A stretch of DNA of 64,000 bases from NCBI RefSeq assembly GCF_042242105.1, contig NW_027254954.1, positions 332,501-396,500 on the forward strand, read 5' to 3'. Numbering within the stretch: the stretch's first letter is position 1; each line of letters starts with the position of its first letter. The translations under genes and the position numbers were made by a program. Of the stretch, positions 57,226-64,000 are shown one piece after another. The notes beneath the pieces were generated by a model. That model did no database searches, had not been told where the DNA came from, and saw nothing but the letters and a program-made list of their open reading frames with translations. This DNA comes from Pempheris klunzingeri. Taxonomy: Eukaryota; Chordata; Actinopteri; Acropomatiformes; Pempheridae.

Positions 57226-60200
57226 TTTATCTATACAGCTCCAGGTCACAGCAGTGTTCTCTCAGACTGTTTCCATAAAGAGCAGCTCAGAACAAACTCT
57301 TTCATTCAGAGACCAAAGATTCAGGAATTCAACAGGAAGGATTCAAGAATCCCCACAGAGCAGCTCAGAGATTAGATTAGGACCCAGTGGAGGAAGAACT
57401 CCCCTTTAACGGGAAGAACTCCCCTTTAATGGAAGAACTCCCCTTTAACGGGGAGAACTCCCCTTTAATGGAAGAACTCCCTTTTAACGGGGAGAACTCC
57501 CCTTTAATGGAAGAACTCCCCTTTAACAGGGAGAACTCCCTTTTAACGGACAGAACTCCCCTTTAATGGAAGAACTCCCCTTAACAGGACGAAACGAGAG
57601 AGAAAACAAAATACTAACAGCAACTACAGTACTGACAATAGGAACATGACTAATAATGATCAATGACAATAGTTAGTGAATAATAATAACAGGACTAATA
57701 TCAGTAAAAAGATCTGCAGCAGTGATTCATGAACCCAGAGAACCACAGCAGTAGAACCAGGACCAGGATCCACAGGAACCAGAGAACCACAGCAGGAGAA
57801 CCAGGACCAGGATCCACAGGAACCAGAGAGATGAGAAAAGCACAGAAAGGCTCCGGGAAGATACCAAGTTAGTAACAGACATTAAAGAGACATGAAGCAT
57901 CAGGATGGAGAGGAAGAGGAGGAGAGAGGAGCCCAGTGCATCATGGGAGTCCCCCGGCAGTCTGAGCCTATAGCAGCATAACTAGGGGCTGGTCCAAGAC
58001 CTGATCCAGTCCTGAACTATAGGCTTCATCATTAAGGATGGTTTTTAGTCCACTCTTAAATGTAGAGAGGGTGTCTGCCCCCCTGAACCCAGACTGGAAG
58101 GAGGTTCCACAGGAGAGGAGCCTGATAGCTGAAAGCTCTGGTTCCATCACTACTTTAGAGGACTTTAGGAACCACAGTTCTTTATAAAACTCTTTTTACA
58201 TAAATCTGATTTTAATTGCAGTTTTATTTTCATTTATTTATTTATTTTTTTCTTTTAATCTTATTTCATCACTTCATTCCAATTTTTTTTGGTTAGTGTT
58301 TGCAAAGTAACCTGTGTGAACAGGTGTGTCTGTCTGTCCAATCAGAGTCATGATTACCCAACAGAGGGGCGGAGCCACAAGGTGCACAGGGTCAACCTGC
58401 CAATAGGGGAAGATGGACAGAACAACCAGCCAATAGGAGCACAGGGGGCGGCGTCGGACATGATTTACACCATTGAAGACGTCCCACCGTGGTACCTGTG
58501 TATTCTACTGGGACTACAGGTGAGACTGGGCTGAAACTGGGACTGCTGAATTTAGATTGGAACTACTCTTTTAGACTGGGTTTAGACTGGCCTTATTCAG
58601 TTTAGACTGGTCTGGTTGGGGTTAGACTGGAATTAAGCTGGTCTGGTTCTGTATCGACTGCTCTGGTTTGGTTTAGACTGGGCTGGTTCAGCTAGGACTG
58701 GTCTGATTCAGGTTAGACTGGTCTGGTTCGGGTAAGAATGGTCTGGTTTGGTTTAGACTGGCCTGGTTTGGATTAGGGCAGCTCGGTGGTGTGGTGGTTA
58801 GCACTGATGCTTCACAGCCAGAAGGTTCCAGGTTCATATCTGCAGGTTTGAGGCTTGAACCTTCCTGTGTGGAGTTCTCATGTTCTCCTCCTGTCTGTGT
58901 GGGTTCTCTCTGGTTCTCCAGCTTCCTCCCACAGTCCACAGACATGCAGGTTAATTGGTGGCTCTAAAGGTGGGAGTGTGAGTGGTCGTCTGTCTCTGTA
59001 TGATGGTGACCAGTCCATGGCGGACCCCACCTCTCACCCAGTGTCAGCTGGGATTGGCTCCACCCCCCACATGGGTTTAGGTTTAACAGTTTTGTCTCTA
59101 CCAGGTGTGAACTGTGACAGCTTCAGGTTGGTGAACAGGTCAAGAGAGGCCATGTTTTTTTCCAGTTTGCAATGAGAAGCAAAGACCAATGACAGGCCAG
59201 TGAGCATTTGTTTGTCCAGTCAGGTGAAGGAAGGACTGATGCTGATGTCACCTATCACCTGTCCTAACCTGTCCTCAGCACTACCTGACGTGTTTCAGCG
59301 GGACGGTGGCGGTGCCATTTCTTCTAGCTGAGGCCATGTGTGTTGGTCGGGATCAGCACGTCATAAGTCAGCTGATTGGAACCATTTTCACCACAGTCGG
59401 AATCACAACTCTGATCCAGACCACTGTGGGAGTCAGGTGAGGTGGGTGGGTGGGTTTGGGGGGGGGGGGTGAGATAGGGGACCAGGTGAGTCTGACAGAT
59501 GTGTGTGTGTGTGTATAGACTTCCTCTGTTTCAGGCCAGTGCGTTTGCCTTCCTGATTCCTGCACAAGCAATCCTCAGTCTGGACCGCTGGAGGTGTCCC
59601 AGTGAGGGTAAGACAGTCTATCTGTCTATTTGTCTGTCTCTGTCTGTCTGTCTGTCTCTCAGATGATGGAAGTCATGTGACCTGTTGTTTGGTTGCTCTG
59701 CAGAGGAGATTTATGGGAACTGGAGTCTTCCTCTGAACACGTCACACGTGTGGCAGCCTCGAATCAGAGAGGTACCTAATCACAGTCTGTACGGTGGTCT
59801 GATTGGTCCAGGTGAGTCGCGATGCAGCAGACAGGTACCTGGAGGGCAGCTTCTGTTGACGAAAAAACCTGGATGTGTGATGAAGTTGTAGAGGTCACTG
59901 AGGTGGGGGTGGGTATCATTAGCCAGTCAGTCCCCCCCAAACACTGACCCTGGAGGGGGGCGTCCTGTGGGGGTATGAACTACGAGTCATTCAGTTCCTT
60001 TATAAACGGAGGGAAAACTATTCATTTATTTATATTTATAAATTGATTTATTTATTTGTGTGTGTGTGTGTGTGTGTGTCAGATCCAGGGTGCCATCATC
60101 GTGTCCAGTGTGGTGGAGCTCTTCATTGGTCTGCTCGGGTTGCCAGGTTTGCTGCTGGAGTTCATCGGGCCGCTCACCATCACTCCAACTGTCTCACTGA

Positions 60201-63200
60201 TTGGCCTGTCTGTGTTCACCACGGCTGGAGACAGGGCTGGGTCCCACTGGGGCCTGTCTGCACTGTGAGACACCAGTCTGTTTGCCTGCCTATCTGTCTA
60301 TCTATTCCCCTGTCTAATCCTAGCCTCACAGACAGGCAGACAGACAGACAGACAGACAGCTGTCTCTTTCTCTCTCTGTAGGTGTATTTTGCTCATCGTG
60401 CTCTTTGCTCAGTACCTAAGAGCGACATCACTTCCTGTTCCTGTTTACAGCAGGAAGAAAGGACTGACCGCCATTAGAGTCCAGATCTTCAAGATGTTCC
60501 CCGTAAATTAAAAACACACAAATACACAAACACAGCAGGTAATGATGTAATGTGACGATGTCAGGTGATGATGTAATGTGACGATGTCAGGTGATGATAT
60601 TTCAGATCTCCATTATCTTGTTAGAATATTTTGAGATGAAAAGTTATTTCTGGGTCATGATGTCTCTCTTCTGATGTCTCAGATTATCCTCGCCATCATG
60701 TTGGTTTGGCTCGTTTGCTACATTTTCACTCTGACAAACTTGTTGCCGAGTGACCCTGATCGCTACGGACACAAAGCCCGGACCGACGCCCGTGGTGACA
60801 TCATGGCTTCATCACCCTGGTTCAGAGTACCCTACCCCTGTAAGACACCTGAAATCAGCCAATCATAGGCTGTGTTCATACTTTGTCAGAACATGAATCA
60901 ATCGCCCAATCAATCAACCAATCAATCAACCGACCAATCGATCACAGATCAATCAATCAATCAACCAATAAATCAATCAATCAATCAATCAATCAATTTT
61001 ATTTATATAGAGCCAATTCAAAACAAGTGTTCTCTCAGACTGTTTCCATAAAGAGCAGCTCAGAACAAACTCATTCAGAGACCAAAGATTCAGGAATTCA
61101 ACAGGAAGGATTCAAGAATCCCCACAGAGCAGCTCAGAGATTAGATTAGGACACAGTGGAGGAAGAACTCCCCTTTAACAGGAGAACTCCTCTTTAACGG
61201 GGGGAACTCCCCTTTACTCTGAAATGTAGAGAGGGTGTCTGCCCCCTGAACCCAGACTGGAAGGAGGTTCCACAGGAGAGGAGCCTGATAGCTGAAAGCT
61301 CTGGCTCCATCACTACTTTAGAGGATTTTAGGAACCACCAGTAGACCTGCAGTCTGGGAGCACAGTGCTCTAGTGGGGTAGTACGGTACTATGAGCTCTT
61401 TAAGAGATGATGGAGCCTGCACATTAAGAGCTTTGGAGGTGAGGAGAAAGATTTTAAACTCTACATCTGGTTTTTCAGTTGACATCACAACATCAGCATC
61501 AACTTTTTTCAATCTGAAGACGTTTTTCAAAAAAGGCCCTGAAATCATGTTTGGAATCTGTTGCCATCAACAGCCTGAAGTCACATTTTATCTGTTAGAG
61601 AACTCAGACCTTAGATGTGGACAGTCAGAAGTCACAGCCAGAAACCTTAAACCATCTGTGACGATAGGGTGACGATAGATCAACCAGAATGTTTTCTTTT
61701 TAGTAAAACTGACTTCCTACCTCTGCTCTCTCCGGTCTCTGATAGGCCAGTGGGGGTTGCCTGTGGTAACAGTTGCCGGGGTGCTGGGGATGCTGAGTGC
61801 CACTATGGCGGGCATCGTGGAGTCAATCGGTGATTATTACGCCTGTGCTCGACTGTCTGGAGCCACACCCCCTCCAGTCCACGCCATCAACAGGTGAGAA
61901 ATGAAGTAAAAAGGAAGTAATGTTATCTTACCTGGCAGAGCAGGGGACCCACACAGGTGTCTGATAGATTTGTTTGTTTGTTTGTTACAGAGGAATCTTC
62001 ATTGAGGGCGTCTGCTGCATCATCGCTGGCCTTTTAGGGACTGGAAATGGCTCCACCTCCTCCAGTCCAAACATCGGCGTCCTGGGCATCACCAAGGTAA
62101 CCGGGATCAGGTTCTGCAGACCACTGCAACTAGTCCCCAGGTTTCTTCAACTAGTCCCTAGGTTTCTTGAACTAGTCCCCAAGTCTCTTTAACTAGTGCC
62201 CAGGTCTCTTCAACTAGTCCCCAGGTCTCTTCAACTAGTCCCCAAGTCTCTTTAACTAGTCCACAGGTCTCTTCAACTAGTTCCCAGGTCTCTTCAATTA
62301 GTCCCTAGGTTTCTTTAACTAGTCCCCAGGTCTCTTTAACTAGTCCTCAGACTTCGTTAACCAGTCCTCAGACTTCGTTAACCAGTCCCCAGACTTTCCA
62401 CCTCTGTCACCTTCCTCCTTGTTCTCTCAGGGCTAAATCTGATGTAACTTACCTGTACAGACACGTGAAGTGGGCTCACACCTGAGTTCCTGAACGTTTT
62501 CTGCAAATCTGCGAATCAAACATCTACCCCATGACCTGACGATAGATGTTTGATTCGCTCGCCCTGTGTGCAGGTGGGCAGCAGGCGGGTGGTGCAGTAT
62601 GGAGCAGGCATCATGTTCCTGTTGGGATCGGTTGGGAAGGTCACAGCTCTGTTCGCCTCACTGCCAGATCCGATCCTCGGAGGAATGTTCTGCACGCTGT
62701 TTGGTGAGTCACAGCCACAATTAACGTGTGTTAATACAGGTGTGATGTGATAATAACCCAGGTGTGTTCCTCAGGTATGATTACAGCCGTTGGTCTGTCT
62801 AACCTGCAGCTGGTGGATTTGAACTCATCCAGAAATCTTTTTGTTCTTGGGTTCTCGATGTTCTTTGGTCTGACTCTGCCAACGTACCTGGACACTCACC
62901 CCAACTCCATCAACACAGGTGTGTGTGTGTGAGACTGTAAAAGTCAAGTAAGTACAGTGTGTAACAGTTGAGTTTAATCTCCTGTTTTATCTATGAAGTG
63001 TTACCTATTAAAGATGACCTTGGATGTTCAGGTATGAACTGCAGCTGCAGGTGAGGTGAGTATCACCAGTTCTGTGTTTCCTACCTGTTGGATGAGCTGA
63101 TCCAGGCTCAGTATCAGTGAGCAGGACACTAACAGACAATTGATCCAATTGACTAGGTTACAAAACAGAGAGTCTGGTTACCTGTGAGTCTCCGGGATTT

Positions 63201-63956
63201 AAAAATGACTCTTTCAGTCCTTAAAAACTTGAAAAGAAGAAGAAACTGTCAAACCTAAAGTCATTTGATCGTTCATTGTTTGTTTTTTCTTTTCTTGTTG
63301 AAGCTGGAATCAGGATCAGGTGGAACGACGTTTGTTATCTCAGGGTCTCTAATTCAGGTTTCAAAAAACTGATTTGAGTCAGCTGATGGATGTGGATCAG
63401 CTGATCAGTGTGGATCTGGTCTGTTCTGTGTGTTCAGGTCTTGCTGAACTGGATCAGATCCTGACGGTTCTTCTGTCCACTGAAATGTTTGTTGGAGGAT
63501 TTCTGGCTTTTTGTCTCGACAACACGATACCAGGTAACACACACGCAGAAACATAAACACACACAAATATAAACACACACACACACACACACAGGTACAC
63601 AAATATAAACACACACACACTGAAACATACACACGATTGGATGTTGCTGTGGGCCACAGTGTTGAGTGAATATGTTGAGAAACATTGTGTGTGCGTGTGT
63701 ATGTTCAGGTTCCAGACAGGAGCGAGGCTTGGTTCAGTGGCGGTCTTCCTCCTCCTCTTCCTCTTATGACCTTCCTGTGGGGATGGCTCTGATCCGGCGG
63801 ACTCACTGGCTCAGACGGTTTCCCATCAGCCCCTCCTTCACAGGTTTCCAGACAGCCAACGACGTGCTGCCACCTGAGGAGGAGGAGGAGACGCGAGGAA
63901 GAAGAGGGGAGGAGGAGGAAACTACTGACGTCAGCCAGCCCAGTACAAAGGTATGA
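56647..63956 (+). CDS. slc23a1: Solute carrier family 23 member 1 (sodium-ascorbate cotransporter SVCT1)
   Basis: Sodium-coupled vitamin C transporter of epithelial apical membranes. Exons: 56647-56664, 58346-58519, 59279-59436, 59519-59607, 59704-59771, 60083-60264, 60382-60502, 60683-60839, 61746-61893, 61991-62096, 62574-62703, 62775-62918, 63438-63533, 63709-63956; 612 residues, all phases closed. The first exon (MEDDCQ) is the least certain. [20 protein letters not shown] opens the transporter core; glycosylation sites NWS and NTS lie in the loop at residues 152-160; the NAT-family signature is [13 protein letters not shown] (N at residue 399); GLTLPTYL, and [18 protein letters not shown] near the end of the core. 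The cytosolic tail is acidic and ends STKV, a PDZ-type terminus as in SLC23A1. SLC23A2 is less likely because the N-terminus is short and the tail SVCT1-like. Confidence 0.95.
56840..57160. repeat. slc23a1: Degenerate minisatellite, slc23a1 intron 1
   Basis: About ten copies of a 30-odd-bp unit, ACAGTATTGTAGTATTA plus GTAGTACTGGTGGTAAT. Confidence 0.88.
57190..58178 (-). mobile_element. L2 LINE 3' end in slc23a1 intron 1
   Basis: Begins with (TCAA)n and the reversed L2 tail. It contains a local 20-odd-bp array of AGAACTCCCCTTTAACGGG (57385-57590), two 44-bp VNTR units (57735-57830) and the L2 3' region, and stops at about 58178 inside the RT C-terminus. Confidence 0.88.
58520..58775. repeat. 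slc23a1: Degenerate minisatellite after slc23a1 exon 2
   Basis: Units of TTTAGACTGGTCTGGTTCGG starting within a few bases of the donor at 58520. Confidence 0.85.
58776..59075 (+). mobile_element. tRNA-headed SINE-like element
   Basis: GGGCAGCTCGGTGGTGTGGT, then GGTTAGCACTGATGC (A-box-like) and GGTTCCAGGTTCATATC (B-box-like). The common fish element body follows (ACAGACATGCAGGTTAATTG) and the end GGGATTGGCTCCACC. The head lacks a proper tRNA cloverleaf, so it is not a tRNA gene. Confidence 0.78.
60940..61465 (-). mobile_element. L2 LINE fragment in slc23a1 intron 8
   Basis: (TCAA)n, reversed L2 tail, three AACTCCCCTTTAAC-type units, then a jump to the RT C-terminal region (minus strand [20 protein letters not shown]). 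The 44-bp VNTR and conserved middle are missing. Confidence 0.85.
62110..62395. repeat. slc23a1: Minisatellite, slc23a1 intron 10
   Basis: About 15 units of CTTTAACTAGTCCCCAGGTCT, 19-21 bp, beginning 14 bp after the donor at 62097. Confidence 0.93.
62919..63437. other. slc23a1: slc23a1 intron 12
   Basis: Unique-looking intronic sequence. No repeat family or exon recognised. Confidence 0.5.
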
Positions 63957-64000
63957 CTGTGATGTCATCACGTCAGACCTAGTGCTGCGTTCACTGATAG

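Noticed and set aside
58776-58850. tRNA gene
   Set aside because: A and B box-like words are present but no cloverleaf can be folded and the body is a dispersed SINE-like repeat.

Overview
The window is nuclear DNA of a ray-finned fish, most likely a percomorph teleost. The genes are intron-split vertebrate genes with GT-AG junctions and mostly small introns. The dispersed repeats are typical fish families: L2/CR1-type LINEs, hAT DNA transposons and a tRNA-headed SINE. Minisatellites fill roughly a fifth of the window (my estimate). There is no operon structure, CRISPR array or prokaryotic signal.

Gene order: (1) the 3' two-thirds of enteropeptidase, tmprss15 (+, 3316-13675, 5' exons outside the window); (2) ttc1 (+, 18269-22636); (3) pfdn1 (-, 24202-23079), tail-to-tail with ttc1; (4) dck (+, 24495-27453), head-to-head with pfdn1 over 292 bp; (5) an organic anion transporter of the slc22a6/8 type (+, 35294-44074, 15 coding exons); (6) pwwp2a (+, 47110-51060, two coding exons); (7) slc23a1, the sodium-ascorbate transporter (+, 56647-63956, 14 coding exons). 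I rebuilt the exons from reading-frame continuity, splice sites and family similarity. Codon phase closes across every junction listed, and the lengths obtained (pfdn1 122 aa, dck 268 aa, slc22a 572 aa, slc23a1 612 aa) fit the families.

The genes do not form a pathway: they are a gut protease, a TPR co-chaperone adaptor, a prefoldin subunit, a nucleoside kinase, two membrane transporters and a chromatin reader. From memory, ttc1, pwwp2a, pfdn1 and slc23a1 have human orthologues on 5q31-q33, while the other three map elsewhere in human.

The most unusual feature is how minisatellites relate to exons. Two arrays are amplified copies of an exon end with its splice donor (tmprss15 SRCR exon, dck exon 6). 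Others abut splice acceptors. One lies inside the ttc1 coding sequence and adds about 120 residues. L2 copies carry a 44-bp repeat in their 3' region whose copy number differs between copies. An 80-bp piece of tmprss15 around a candidate 18-nt microexon has been copied, inverted and joined to an L2 fragment 4 kb downstream. I saw no clearly new multi-gene system.
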